A stretch of DNA of 64,000 nucleotides from Gottfriedia solisilvae (GCF_002128405.1 NZ_NETJ01000002.1:620001-684000), one strand, 5' to 3'; shown: positions 50,727-59,664, counted from the first letter of the stretch. Program-made: numbers and translations. Notes: generated from the letters alone by a model not told the origin.

Positions 50727-51191
50727 TTATGTTAATTTTTTTGTTTCTTTAGGAATTAACAAGTTTATATCATTCCAAAACTTAGATAATAATATTAATT
50801 CCTCGTCATTGTACTTTTCAAAAATATCAGTAAGTGAGTCAGATAAGGGTTTAAATAGATATGTAATTTCATTATCACGGTGATATAAGGGCTGAATGAT
50901 TACTTTTCTTCGGTCGTGTGGATCATCTATGCGCTCAACTAATTCTTCTTTTTCAAGTCGATTAATGACGCCTGTTATCGCTCCAGTCGTTAAATTAGTT
51001 AAAAGAGATAATTGACCAGCTGTGATTGGTCCTGTATGGCTAAGTAACTCTCGGCACCGTAAATCAGTTGCATTTAGATGTAGCTTTGTTGCGATACCTT
51101 CGTTAAACAAGACAATTGAAGTATGAAACTTCCGCATTTCCATAACGAGTGATGAAATAAATTGTTCTCTTGAGATTTTACCTTCTGACAT
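50727..51191 (-). CDS. MarR-family regulator (YusO-like)
   Basis: A 154-residue winged-helix regulator: NATDLRCRELLSHTGPITAGQLSLLTNLTTGAITGVINRLEKEELVERIDDPHDRRKVII covers the full MarR DNA-binding domain when read in sections, ending with the DPHDRRK wing. It probably represses itself and the efflux gene. AAGGAGGAAATAAG precedes the ATG. Two palindromes upstream (51203-51215 and 51235-51246) are likely operators. Confidence 0.9.
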   Translation of the reverse strand: MSEGKISREQFISSLVMEMRKFHTSIVLFNEGIATKLHLNATDLRCRELLSHTGPITAGQLSLLTNLTTGAITGVINRLEKEELVERIDDPHDRRKVIIQPLYHRDNEITYLFKPLSDSLTDIFEKYNDEELILLSKFWNDINLLIPKETKKLT

Positions 51192-51202
51192 CTTATTTCC
51201 TC

Positions 51203-51246
51203 CTTAATAATTAAGAAGTACAACAACTATTAGTCTAGTAAACTAG
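51203..51246 (-). promoter_or_regulatory. Two palindromes upstream of the marR gene
   Basis: CTTAAT-A-ATTAAG (51203-51215) and CTAGT-AA-ACTAG (51235-51246) are perfect inverted repeats within 55 bases of the MarR start. They are candidate MarR operators over the promoter. Confidence 0.5.
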
Positions 51247-51425
51247 CCTATAATGTAAAATAATTATAAATCAACAATTTGAAATAAAGAAGGAATATAC
51301 TGTATTTTAACCAAAAGTTAATCTATAAATTTAATAGATATAAAATAGAACATTTCATTTGATTTAGTCAGTTCAAAGTCGGTAACAATAGTAAAGTAGA
51401 CCACCTGATAAAAGGAGAAATTTTT

Positions 51426-51932
51426 ATGAAACGAATAAATGTAGTTCCTTATAAATCATCTTGGGAAAAAGACTTTCAAAATGAAAATAAAAAAATCCAA
51501 AATTTATTGCCTGAAAAAGTGGAAATCTATCATATAGGGAGTACGTCCATTCCAAATATGTTTGCAGTTCCAATTGTAGATTTAATGATAGCTGTCCAAA
51601 GCTTAAAAGAGTTCGACAGATATAGTAAAGTACTTTGTACTATAGGATATGAGCCGATGGGGGAAACATGCGAAGAAGAAAGACGAATCTTTATGAAATG
51701 TGATGGAGATTGTAGTTATCATATTCACATTTTTCAACATGGAAACCCTGAAATTGAGCGTCGGATTGCATTCAGAGAGTTTATGATTGCCCATACAGAA
51801 CAAGCTTTAGAATATAGTAGATTAAAAAAAGAATTAGCTAATCAATTTTCAAACGATGAAGCTAAATATAAAAAAGGTAGAAGTGAATTTCTAGAAAAGG
51901 TTGATCAACAAGTAAGTAAATGGAAGAATTAA
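51426..51932 (+). CDS. GrpB family protein (UPF0157)
   Basis: A 168-residue protein of the GrpB/UPF0157 family, a minimal nucleotidyltransferase-like fold: INVVPYKSSWEKDFQNE, VEIYHIGSTSIPNMFAVPIVDLMIAV (GST and D-x-M/D motif) and the HIHIFQHGNPEIERRIAFREFM core. Members are predicted nucleotidyltransferases without a settled substrate. AAAGGAGAAATTTTT precedes the ATG. Confidence 0.88.
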   Translation: MKRINVVPYKSSWEKDFQNENKKIQNLLPEKVEIYHIGSTSIPNMFAVPIVDLMIAVQSLKEFDRYSKVLCTIGYEPMGETCEEERRIFMKCDGDCSYHIHIFQHGNPEIERRIAFREFMIAHTEQALEYSRLKKELANQFSNDEAKYKKGRSEFLEKVDQQVSKWKN

Positions 51933-51936
51933 ATAC

Positions 51937-51963
51937 TCCTTCCGAATAGGAAGGAGTTATCGA
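51937..51963. terminator. Hairpin between grpB-like gene and yqkF
   Basis: ACTCCTTCC/GGAAGGAGT stem overlapping the end of the convergent gene. The T tail is poor. Confidence 0.55.
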
Positions 51964-52868
51964 TGTTCTTCATATTTTCCAATCAAACATATATCATTTA
52001 TTCGATCTAATTGCTGACTATTTATCGGTTTTGCGTAATAAGCATTTAGATTTTCCATTAATTGTTCTTTATTTCTAGCGCCTATCGCTAAGGTAGTGAC
52101 AGCTTTATGTTGTAAAATAAACTGCATAGCTAAACTATGTAATGATTGTTCGTCTTGCGTAATTTGGAGAAGCTGTTCAATTATTTCCTTACATTCTTGT
52201 TCTGAATAATGTAAGTATCCTTTACTGGAGAGTTTGTTTTTCCAATTATTGCTTAAAAGACCTTTTGCGACTGATCCTCTTGTAATAACAGAGATATTAT
52301 GTTTCTCAAATAATGGGAAAAATTCCTCAGGACGACGTTCTAGTAGATTATACTGCATCATTACACTTTGAATTGCTGAATGATTGACAAAACGTTCTAT
52401 TACATTTGGTCTAATGGAGGAAATTCCATAATGACGGATGTAACCTTCTTTAACAAGTTCCTCAAATGCCTCAATTGTTTCTTCATATGAATCTTCAATT
52501 GTTCCACCGTGTAGCTGATACAAATCAATAAAATCGGTATTTAATCTGCGTAAGCTTTCTTTGACAGCTTGTAAAATATGTTTCTTTGATGGATCCCATG
52601 TCCATTTATCCTGTGTTGCAGTCCAACGGTTTCCAACCTTTGTAGCCAATATTACCTGGTCTCTACGACCTTTTAATGCTTTTCCAACTATTTCTTCATT
52701 CTGGCCAAAATCATATAAATCAGCAGTATCTAAATAATTTATACCAGAATCAAGTGCGGCATGGATTGTTTGAATCGCTTCATTTTCATTTGTTCCTAAT
52801 GACATACAACCTAAACCAATTTCACTAATTTCCAGTTGTGTTGATCCGAGCATTCTTTTTTTCATCAT
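51957..52868 (-). CDS. yqkF: Aldo/keto reductase YqkF
   Basis: A 303-residue aldo/keto reductase. Catalytic residues lie in the expected motifs: LDTADLYDFGQNEEIVGKAL (Asp, Tyr), ILATKVGNRW (Lys) and DLYQLHGGTIED (His). YGISSIRPNVIERF and the NADPH-binding tail (IGARNKEQLMENLNAY) follow. Physiological substrate unknown. With mciZ and nudF it restores the B. subtilis order yqkF-mciZ-nudF. TTGGAGGGATT precedes the ATG. Confidence 0.9.
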   Translation of the reverse strand: MMKKRMLGSTQLEISEIGLGCMSLGTNENEAIQTIHAALDSGINYLDTADLYDFGQNEEIVGKALKGRRDQVILATKVGNRWTATQDKWTWDPSKKHILQAVKESLRRLNTDFIDLYQLHGGTIEDSYEETIEAFEELVKEGYIRHYGISSIRPNVIERFVNHSAIQSVMMQYNLLERRPEEFFPLFEKHNISVITRGSVAKGLLSNNWKNKLSSKGYLHYSEQECKEIIEQLLQITQDEQSLHSLAMQFILQHKAVTTLAIGARNKEQLMENLNAYYAKPINSQQLDRINDICLIGKYEEHR

Positions 52869-52902
52869 AATCCCTCCAATTGTAATTGTAGGGAATCGTC
52901 AT

Positions 52903-53052
52903 TTATTTTACAACATATAGAGCCCGACCATCGGACTTTTTAATCCACTCTTGGACTGTTTCATACTGTTGACTCATCACTTGAAGCGTTTTTAAAATTT
53001 CAGTTTTTGACCCCACTAAAATAACTGATGTGTTCGTTCGAGACATTTTCAT
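52903..53052 (-). CDS. mciZ: MciZ-like FtsZ inhibitor peptide
   Basis: A 49-residue frame between yqkF and nudF. The ATG at 53052 follows GGGGGAGTAAA (ATG 53046 is the alternative). The core reads VILVGSKTEILKTL ... YETVQEWIKK and shares the pattern V-hydrophobic-LVG-x3-EI-x3-L ... V-x-(E/D)-WI-x-K with B. subtilis MciZ, the sporulation peptide that blocks FtsZ assembly in the mother cell. Position matches the B. subtilis locus. The product is longer than the 40-residue B. subtilis peptide by a C-terminal SDGRALYVVK-like tail. Confidence 0.8.
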   Translation of the reverse strand: MKMSRTNTSVILVGSKTEILKTLQVMSQQYETVQEWIKKSDGRALYVVK

Positions 53053-53139
53053 TTTACTCCCCCAATTTTACGCAATTTATATAATTAAGTGATAAAATGT
53101 ATGTGAAAACTATACAAATTAGAACAGGTGATGAAAAAA

Positions 53140-53685
53140 ATGAAAAAATTTGAAGAAAAAACACTGTCAGAAGAAAAAATATTCGAAGGGAGAGTCATTT
53201 CTCTTTATCATCAAGAAGTTGAATTACCAAATGGTAAATCAAGTACTCGCGAAATCGTAAAACATCCTGGGGCAGTTGCAATCATTCCGATTACAGAAGA
53301 TGGGAAAATTGTATTAGTAGAACAGTATCGTAAAGCATTAGAAAGAAGTATTCTAGAAATTCCAGCGGGTAAGCTAGAAAAAGGGGAAGAACCGATTAAT
53401 ACAGCAAAAAGAGAATTAGAAGAAGAAACTGGGTATGAAGCAAATGAGTGGAAACATATTCAATCTTTTTATACATCACCAGGTTTTGCTGATGAGTACA
53501 TACATATTTTTGTTGCAAAAGGATTAAGAAAATTAGAAAACAGTGCACAATTGGATGAAGATGAATTTGTTGAATTGCTAGAGCTCTCAGTTGAAGAATG
53601 TTTAGAAGAGTTAAAAAAGGGTTCAATTCATGATGCAAAGACTTGTTATGCGATTCAATACTTACAATTATTAAATAAAAATTAA
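53140..53685 (+). CDS. nudF: ADP-ribose pyrophosphatase NudF
   Basis: A 181-residue Nudix enzyme. The Nudix box is GKLEKGEEPINTAKRELEEETGY, preceded by IVKHPGAVAIIPI and followed by FYTSPGFADEYIHIF, the NudF/YqkG signature. It hydrolyses ADP-ribose to AMP and ribose 5-phosphate. ATG 53140 is the likely start (ACAGGTGATG upstream); GTG 53128 and ATG 53131 lie within or too near that site. Confidence 0.93.
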   Translation: MKKFEEKTLSEEKIFEGRVISLYHQEVELPNGKSSTREIVKHPGAVAIIPITEDGKIVLVEQYRKALERSILEIPAGKLEKGEEPINTAKRELEEETGYEANEWKHIQSFYTSPGFADEYIHIFVAKGLRKLENSAQLDEDEFVELLELSVEECLEELKKGSIHDAKTCYAIQYLQLLNKN

Positions 53686-53752
53686 AAAAGTGTCAATTTA
53701 TTGTTAGATTGTAGATAGAATAGTAAAGATTAAAAAAGAAAGGAATGAGATA

Positions 53753-54433
53753 ATGAAAATATCATCTATCAAGAAAACAGCCAAAGAACGATTGTCTGGT
53801 AATTGGGGTAAAACAATCTTAACACTAGTCTTCTTTGGTGTTATACAAGGTCTTATTCATATGATATTTAATGGACCAGCAAACATATACTATCATGGTC
53901 AATTGTTTCTAGGTTATGAAGAGACGATTCCTGCTGGGCCGACAACAATTATTTCTTTCATCACAACTATTCTATCTGCAGTAACAGGTTATGGGTTTTC
54001 GGTGTATTTATTAAAACTTATTAGAGATGAAGACCGTAGTTTTTCGGATTTATTCTACTATTTTAAAAGCGGTCACCAATTTGTAAGAGCAGCACTTACA
54101 ACTATTCTTGTAACTATTTTTGTGTTTCTATGGTTTTTATTATTAGTTATACCTGGAATTATTAAAGGTATTGCTTATTCTCAGGTTGGATATATCCTAA
54201 AAGATCATCCTGATATGAAACCATTAGATGCAATAACATTAAGCAGAAGAATGATGGATGGATACAAGTGGAAGTACTTTTTACTATTTTTATCTTTTAT
54301 CGGATGGGCATTATTAGTTATTATTACTTTTGGAATTGCATTTTTATATGTTGGTCCTTACTACTATGCTGCAATTACACAATTCTATGAAGAAGTAAAA
54401 GAAGCATATGAAGCAAAAGGTGAATTAATTTAA
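53753..54433 (+). CDS. DUF975 family membrane protein
   Basis: A 226-residue protein with about five transmembrane segments and the DUF975 pattern: IKKTAKERLSGNWGKTILTL at the start, LLVIPGIIKGIAYSQVGYILKDHPDMKPLDAITLSRRMMDGYKWKYF (in parts) in the middle, and FLYVGPYYYAAITQFYEEVK at the end. Function unknown. AAAGAAAGGAATGAGATA precedes the ATG. It ends in a terminator. Confidence 0.88.
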   Translation: MKISSIKKTAKERLSGNWGKTILTLVFFGVIQGLIHMIFNGPANIYYHGQLFLGYEETIPAGPTTIISFITTILSAVTGYGFSVYLLKLIRDEDRSFSDLFYYFKSGHQFVRAALTTILVTIFVFLWFLLLVIPGIIKGIAYSQVGYILKDHPDMKPLDAITLSRRMMDGYKWKYFLLFLSFIGWALLVIITFGIAFLYVGPYYYAAITQFYEEVKEAYEAKGELI

Positions 54434-54438
54434 TATTT

Positions 54439-54470
54439 TTAAGACGCGCTTTTTTAGGCGTCTTTTTTTG
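54439..54470 (+). terminator. Terminator after the DUF975 gene
   Basis: AAGACGC/GCGTCTT stem with loop GCTTTTTTAG and seven T residues. Confidence 0.85.
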
Positions 54471-54717
54471 TTGGTGAACTTTTCTAAAAAAATTGGTATT
54501 TTAGTAAGTTAGTGAATCGAAAAAGCGTGGAGTTCCTGATATTGAATCGATAAAGGACAAACGGGAAGATGCATCAAAACGCGCACCGCACTTAGTTTAG
54601 AATGTGAGTTTCAAGAAATTAACTAAATACTCATTAATAAAAGAAGTTTTTGTTAAAATAGAAAATAAGGAAATGGAATACAATAAACCAAATAAGATCA
54701 TTACTGAGGTGAAAACC

Positions 54718-55587
54718 TTGTTTGTAACAGGAGAACTAGGAACGTATCATGTTAAAATAATGGGAGAGGGAAAGGTTACCATATTATTAGAATGCGGTAT
54801 GATGCATACTCTTCATCAATGGCAGTATTTACAAAAGGAGCTTAGTCAATATGCGAAAGTGATTGCGTATGATCGACTTGGCTATGGAAAAAGTGGGAAG
54901 TGGACAAGTGAACGATCAGCTGAGCAGCAAGCTTTTGAATGCTATGATTTATTAATGACATTAAATATTTCAAGTCCACTGGTTGTTGTAGGACATTCAC
55001 TTGGGGCGTATGTTACATATCAACTGAATCATTTATTTCCAAATAGAGTTCAATCGATGATTCTTCTTGATCCAACTCATCCTCAATTAGAGGATAATGA
55101 ACAAAAATTATATGATAAATTACTTTATCAATATGCGCTATTGATGAAGAGAGCAAATCAACTAAAGATAACAAACATTTTACCAAGTCAATTAATTAGC
55201 AAAATGTTTAAACAGCATACAGAAGAACGATTTGAAATGTTAAGGGCATTAAAAAGCTTAAAACACTGGAAAACTGTAGTAAGTGAATGGAAAAACCTTT
55301 ATTACAGTAATAAAGGAATTGGAGAAGCACTAAAAAAACAAATAGATATCCCATTGCTCGTTTTAACTGCTTCAAAACAAAGTGGTTTATCATTCGGTAA
55401 AAAGAACCAAGCTGAACTATTACAAAGAGTAGAGGATTATCATCAGCAATATGCAAGAATGTCATTAAAAGGTAGTCATAAAACAATTCAAGGCTACACA
55501 CATTCTTCTATATACGGAAATAATAAAGACACTGCTAAAAATATTAGTCAGTTGATTAGAGATCAAATCGATTTATTCATTAAGTAA
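54718..55587 (+). CDS. Alpha/beta hydrolase
   Basis: A 289-residue hydrolase. The oxyanion region is LECGMMHTLHQWQYLQ, AYDRLGYGKSGK precedes the cap, the nucleophile elbow is VVVGHSLGAYVTY (Ser), and later LLVLTAS and a His in the tail complete the fold. It has no signal peptide. The TTG at 54718 is chosen because GAGGTGA lies six bases upstream; a longer frame from GTG 54604 has no ribosome binding site. The substrate is unknown. Confidence 0.8.
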   Translation: MFVTGELGTYHVKIMGEGKVTILLECGMMHTLHQWQYLQKELSQYAKVIAYDRLGYGKSGKWTSERSAEQQAFECYDLLMTLNISSPLVVVGHSLGAYVTYQLNHLFPNRVQSMILLDPTHPQLEDNEQKLYDKLLYQYALLMKRANQLKITNILPSQLISKMFKQHTEERFEMLRALKSLKHWKTVVSEWKNLYYSNKGIGEALKKQIDIPLLVLTASKQSGLSFGKKNQAELLQRVEDYHQQYARMSLKGSHKTIQGYTHSSIYGNNKDTAKNISQLIRDQIDLFIK

Positions 55588-55603
55588 CACAAACAAGATT
55601 AAT

Positions 55604-55644
55604 GAAAAAAGCTGTTTTAGTCATAGACTAGAACAGCTTTTTTA
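55604..55644. terminator. Bidirectional terminator
   Basis: AAAAAAGCTGTTTTAGTC and GACTAGAACAGCTTTTTT arms around ATA, between convergent genes. Confidence 0.9.
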
Positions 55645-55652
55645 GTAAAAAA

Positions 55653-56948
55653 TTAATTTGTAACTAAAGTTTTTGTTGCAACGTTCATTAATGTTTCTGC
55701 TGAAGAAGTTACACGGTGAGTTGCTTGTCCAATTTCATTAATCGTTTCAGCAAGCTGATTAATTTCTTTCTCGGTTTTTTCAACACCTGCGATACTTTTA
55801 CCCATTTCTTCAACGATTGTTACGAATGATACTTGTGTAGATTCAGCATGAACGCGTCCATCTTTTACAATACCAGACACATCATTGATTGATGTTACTA
55901 CATCGTGTAAGTAAGTATTTGAGACTTCAATAATTTCTTCGATTTTTGAGATTGAATTTTTCGTTTGCTCAGCTAATTTACGTACTTCTAATGCTACAAC
56001 AGCAAATCCTTTACCATGCTCACCAGCACGAGCTGCCTCAATTGCAGAGTTTAGAGATAGTAAATTCGTTTGGTCTGCAATACTTTGTACTATTTTAATA
56101 ACATCAGCAATATCTTGATATGAGCTATTTAAATGCTCAACCACTTCAATCACTTTTTGAGTATTTGTAGAAATAACCCCAATACTATCAGCTAAATCTT
56201 TTACTTGATTTTTACCAGTACCAGCAATTTCTTGTGTTTTAATTACTTGTGAATTAGAGTCTTGAACTTGTGTTTTTACTTGGTGACTTTGTTCTACAAG
56301 CATTTCAACTGCAGCATTTGTTTGTTGAGTAAGTGCAACAAGCTCTTCAGCAATTTCTTGAATTTGTGCTTTTAATTCTTCTTCAGTTTTACTATGTAAT
56401 TCAGTTTCTTCTAAAATATTTTCTTTCACGAATTGTGTGAATAATTGTTGTTCGAAATTTAATGATTTCATAATGGCAGTAATAAATTTTGTGCGTTCAA
56501 TCGCGTCGTCAATTTCAAGGAATGCCACTCTAATATATTCTGTTAAATAACATTGGAAAGCCCCAATATAAAATTCAGGGTTATTTGCTGTATATACTGC
56601 TGTTAATCGTTTAATCATATCAACGAAATTAGCATTATAAACTGTTGTGAAATGTAACTCAATTTGTTTTTTGATTAATGTAGTTGGTTCACCAGAATCA
56701 CCTAAGATACGAAATACTGTATCCATTTTGCTTCCAAGGCTCTCCATCACATTTTCAGTAATTTCTTTTTCATGCTTTTTAATATAAGTCGAATAAAACT
56801 GACCTTTAAGCGCTATATCTTCACTTGTGTAACTAATCATTTGGAATTGCTCTAAATGTTTTTGAGATAAATCAACAATTACCTTCACTTGATCAGCTTT
56901 CACTGTCGTTACACCTTTACGATTTGTTTTTTTCTTAAACGTAAACAT
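55653..56948 (-). CDS. HemAT-like globin-coupled chemoreceptor, heme-ligand His replaced by Tyr
   Basis: A 431-residue soluble methyl-accepting protein, the same length as HemAT of B. subtilis. The first ~175 residues align with the globin-coupled sensor domain, and the C-terminal half is a chemotaxis signalling domain with the CheA/CheW tip [30 protein letters not shown]. In HemAT the proximal heme ligand lies in [21 protein letters not shown]; here the segment reads [19 protein letters not shown], so His is Tyr and two residues are missing. It may bind heme through Tyr or not at all. Confidence 0.85.
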   Translation of the reverse strand: MFTFKKKTNRKGVTTVKADQVKVIVDLSQKHLEQFQMISYTSEDIALKGQFYSTYIKKHEKEITENVMESLGSKMDTVFRILGDSGEPTTLIKKQIELHFTTVYNANFVDMIKRLTAVYTANNPEFYIGAFQCYLTEYIRVAFLEIDDAIERTKFITAIMKSLNFEQQLFTQFVKENILEETELHSKTEEELKAQIQEIAEELVALTQQTNAAVEMLVEQSHQVKTQVQDSNSQVIKTQEIAGTGKNQVKDLADSIGVISTNTQKVIEVVEHLNSSYQDIADVIKIVQSIADQTNLLSLNSAIEAARAGEHGKGFAVVALEVRKLAEQTKNSISKIEEIIEVSNTYLHDVVTSINDVSGIVKDGRVHAESTQVSFVTIVEEMGKSIAGVEKTEKEINQLAETINEIGQATHRVTSSAETLMNVATKTLVTN

Positions 56949-57118
56949 AAATAAATTCCTCCGTTGCCTTTATAAAATTTAACTCTACTCTTATTATCGG
57001 AAAGAATTATTTCTTCGTTACTATTTTGTCATCAATTTTCAAACTTTTATAAATTCAAAGAATAAATTACTTGTCCAATCATAAAATGAATAGAGACTAC
57101 GACGCAGGAGTTGATGGT

Positions 57119-57769
57119 ATGACAAGAAGCTCAGTCCAATTAACGATGAAGAATCATGTGAAGGATTATATGCCACTTTATATTTTTGTAAGTGTCATTT
57201 TACTATTTGGTGTTGTTTTCGGAGCAGTCATTGTAAATAGTATGAACGTAAGTCAAAAACAGGATATACTTTCATTTATTACGCAATTTTTTGGACAAGT
57301 TAATAATGATGGCTATATAAATGGTAATGAAGTGTTTCTGTCGAGTTATTCGACTCATTTAAAGTTTTTAGCATTAATTTGGATTCTAGGAATCTCAATT
57401 ATTGGATTGCCAATTATATTAATCTTATTATTTATGAAAGGATTAGTAGTTGGATTTACAGTTGGATTTTTAGTGAACCAGCTAGGGTGGCACGGAATAT
57501 TATTAGCATTTTCATCTGTCTTTCCGCAAAATGTTATCGTATTACCTCTATATATATTATTAACCGTTTTAGCTGTTCAGTTATCAATTCGAATGATCCG
57601 AAAACAATTTATGAAAAATGATAATGAAGCAATCATGAAACAATTAGTATCCTATTCAATCGTTTTTTGTTTAGTAGCAATCTGTCTGAGTATTGCTAGT
57701 GTTATCGAAGCTTACGGTTCTTCTTACTTTTTAAAAGCAATTTCAGAAATAATAGTTTCAAAAAATTAG
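57119..57769 (+). CDS. spoIIM: Stage II sporulation protein M
   Basis: A 216-residue polytopic membrane protein with the SpoIIM features: N-terminal KNHVKDYMPLYIFVSVILLFG, ALIWILGISIIGLPIILILLFMKGLVVGF and AFSSVFPQNVIVLPLYI. It forms the SpoIIDMP machine that drives septal peptidoglycan hydrolysis during engulfment. The ATG at 57119 is chosen for its GCAGGAG site. Its place directly before fur matches B. subtilis. Confidence 0.93.
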   Translation: MTRSSVQLTMKNHVKDYMPLYIFVSVILLFGVVFGAVIVNSMNVSQKQDILSFITQFFGQVNNDGYINGNEVFLSSYSTHLKFLALIWILGISIIGLPIILILLFMKGLVVGFTVGFLVNQLGWHGILLAFSSVFPQNVIVLPLYILLTVLAVQLSIRMIRKQFMKNDNEAIMKQLVSYSIVFCLVAICLSIASVIEAYGSSYFLKAISEIIVSKN

Positions 57770-57779
57770 CAAATAATTT

Positions 57780-57807
57780 TTGACACTTTCTCTTTCTTTG
57801 TTATAAT
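57780..57807 (+). promoter_or_regulatory. SigA promoter of fur
   Basis: TTGACA (57780-57785), 16-base spacer, TATAAT (57802-57807). The -10 hexamer lies inside the PerR-like box. Confidence 0.85.
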
Positions 57808-57815
57808 TATTATCA
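57801..57815 (+). promoter_or_regulatory. PerR-like box over the fur promoter
   Basis: TTATAATTATTATCA matches the PerR consensus TTATAATNATTATAA at all but one defined position. It covers the -10 hexamer, in line with the known PerR control of fur in B. subtilis. Confidence 0.7.
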
Positions 57816-57836
57816 AGTGGCGAGGGAGTGAAAAAA

Positions 57837-58286
57837 ATGGAAGAACGAGTTGAACGAATAAAAAAACAACTACATTTAGCAGGATATAAATTAACACCAC
57901 AACGGGAATCTACAGTTCGTGTTTTATTAGAGAACGAAGAAGATCACCTAAGTGCAGAAGATGTTTACCTCCTAGTGAAAGAAAAATCGCCAGAAATAGG
58001 ACTTGCTACTGTTTACCGTACGTTAGAATTACTAACTGAGTTAACAATTGTTGATAAAATAAATTTTGGTGATGGCGTTTCAAGATACGATTTAAGACAT
58101 GAAGGTGCTCAACATTTTCACCATCATTTAATTTGTACTATTTGTGGAGCAGTAGATGAAATTCATGAAAATCTCTTAAGCGATATTGAAAAGACGGTTG
58201 AAGAACGTTGGAATTTTAAAATTAAAGATCATCGTTTATCGTTTCATGGTGTATGTCATCGTTGCCATGATTCTGAAGAACAATAA
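57837..58286 (+). CDS. fur: Ferric uptake regulator Fur
   Basis: A 149-residue Fur protein, very close to B. subtilis Fur: LTPQRESTVRVLLENEEDHLSAEDVYLLVK and GLATVYRTLELL in the DNA-binding domain, AQHFHHHLICTICG and HGVCHRCHD as metal sites. With Fe(II) it represses iron uptake genes. The ATG at 57837 follows GAGGGAGTG. Followed by yqzK and xerD after a terminator. Confidence 0.97.
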   Translation: MEERVERIKKQLHLAGYKLTPQRESTVRVLLENEEDHLSAEDVYLLVKEKSPEIGLATVYRTLELLTELTIVDKINFGDGVSRYDLRHEGAQHFHHHLICTICGAVDEIHENLLSDIEKTVEERWNFKIKDHRLSFHGVCHRCHDSEEQ

Positions 58287-58365
58287 AAGATCGGTAACTA
58301 TTGAGTGTTTAAACTAAAAATTACATTTTATGAAGTATCCTTGAATATGGATCAATAAAAAGCGA

Positions 58366-58402
58366 GTAGAGCAGTTCATCAAAATAGGTCTGCTCTTTTT
58401 CA
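58366..58402 (+). terminator. Terminator after fur
   Basis: AGAGCAG/CTGCTCT stem with an 18-base loop and TTTTTC tail. The gap to 58512 shows no other feature. Confidence 0.75.
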
Positions 58403-58512
58403 TGTTCTTAGAGAAGAATAAATCTAATCTTAGAATTGAAGTATGATTTGTCCAAATTTTGCATAGTATGTAGTAATGATGTCTTTACTTCTAGCAAAAA
58501 GGTGGTGGTCAT

Positions 58513-58731
58513 ATGAAAAAAAGAGCAGTTATTTTTTTGAATGTGTTAAAGGTAGCCATTTTATTTATTACATGTACAATCTTATTTTATTTTGCTATAC
58601 AATGGATACATTCAGAATATGAGGATATGCATAGATATGACCGACCAGAAGGATCAATGTTAAAAGTTGATAAAGACCATAATCATGGTACTTTAAATCA
58701 ATTGGTACGGTTTTATCAAAACGGGGAGTAA
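58513..58731 (+). CDS. yqzK: YqzK family protein (DUF4227)
   Basis: A 72-residue protein with one transmembrane segment (residues about 10-30) and a charged tail with YDRPEGSMLKV, characteristic of YqzK/DUF4227. Function unknown. It lies between fur and xerD as in B. subtilis, with AAAAGGTGGTGGTCAT before the ATG, and ends 6 bases before the xerD start. Confidence 0.9.
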   Translation: MKKRAVIFLNVLKVAILFITCTILFYFAIQWIHSEYEDMHRYDRPEGSMLKVDKDHNHGTLNQLVRFYQNGE

Positions 58732-58737
58732 TGAAGA

Positions 58738-59664
58738 GTGACAACTAATGAAAAAACGCCATTTAAAAAAGAATTTGATTATGCAGCAGAAGATTTTATC
58801 CATTTTATTCAAGTAGAAAAAGGATTATCAAAAAATACAATACTATCATATGGTAATGATTTAGAAAGCTATGGTATGTATATGGACCAAGTTGAGCGTA
58901 TACAAGGACTTTCTAATATTATGAGAATTCATATTATTGGCTATTTAAAATATTTGAAAGAAAGAGATTTAACGGCAAGAACAATGGCTCGTCAATTAGC
59001 TACTATTCGTTCGTTTCACCAATTTCTAATCAGAGAAGTAGATGGAATGAAGGATGATCCTTCACTTTTAATCGAAATTCCAAAAGCGCCAAAAGTGTTA
59101 CCAAAAGTACTCTCACTTGCTGAAGTAGAGGCGTTGTTAGAGGTATCAGACAGCTCTGAATTTGGATTAAGAGATAAGGCGATGCTAGAATTATTATATG
59201 CCACGGGAATGCGTGTTTCTGAGTTATTATCTTTAAATCTTTCAGATGTAAATTTAACAATGGGTTTTGTGCGATGCCTAGGAAAAGGAAGTAAAGAACG
59301 AATTATTCCACTAGGGAAATTAGCAATTAACTCAATAGAGCAGTATTTAAAAATGGCACGAATTAAATTGATGGGAAAAAAACAAAACGATGCGCTTTTT
59401 TTAAACCATCATGGTAATCGAATGTCGAGACAAGGTTTTTGGAAAAACTTAAAGAAACAAGCTGAAAAAGCAAATATTCAGCATGAGTTAACTCCTCATA
59501 CTTTGCGACATTCATTTGCAACTCATCTGTTAGAAAACGGTGCAGACTTAAGGTCGGTGCAAGAAATGCTTGGACATGCAGACATATCAACAACACAAAT
59601 TTATACTCATGTAACGAAAAATAGATTAAAAGATGTGTATAAAGAATTTCACCCAAGAGCTTAA
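58738..59664 (+). CDS. xerD: Site-specific tyrosine recombinase XerD
   Basis: A 308-residue tyrosine recombinase. The catalytic set is present: Arg in [12 protein letters not shown], Lys in [21 protein letters not shown], and His/Tyr in [13 protein letters not shown]. The N-terminal SAM-like domain ([20 protein letters not shown]) is standard. With XerC/CodV it resolves chromosome dimers at dif. The start is GTG with GGGGAG upstream; the protein is about a dozen residues longer at the N-terminus than usual. Confidence 0.95.
   Translation: MTTNEKTPFKKEFDYAAEDFIHFIQVEKGLSKNTILSYGNDLESYGMYMDQVERIQGLSNIMRIHIIGYLKYLKERDLTARTMARQLATIRSFHQFLIREVDGMKDDPSLLIEIPKAPKVLPKVLSLAEVEALLEVSDSSEFGLRDKAMLELLYATGMRVSELLSLNLSDVNLTMGFVRCLGKGSKERIIPLGKLAINSIEQYLKMARIKLMGKKQNDALFLNHHGNRMSRQGFWKNLKKQAEKANIQHELTPHTLRHSFATHLLENGADLRSVQEMLGHADISTTQIYTHVTKNRLKDVYKEFHPRA

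Noticed and set aside
49191-51191. MarR/efflux pair as part of the anthranilate operon
   Set aside because: It is on the opposite strand beyond a double terminator and matches the independent yusO-yusP pair; a functional link is only a possibility.
54604-54717. N-terminal extension of the alpha/beta hydrolase from GTG 54604
   Set aside because: No ribosome binding site before 54604 and no signal peptide in the extension; TTG 54718 has GAGGTGA at correct spacing.
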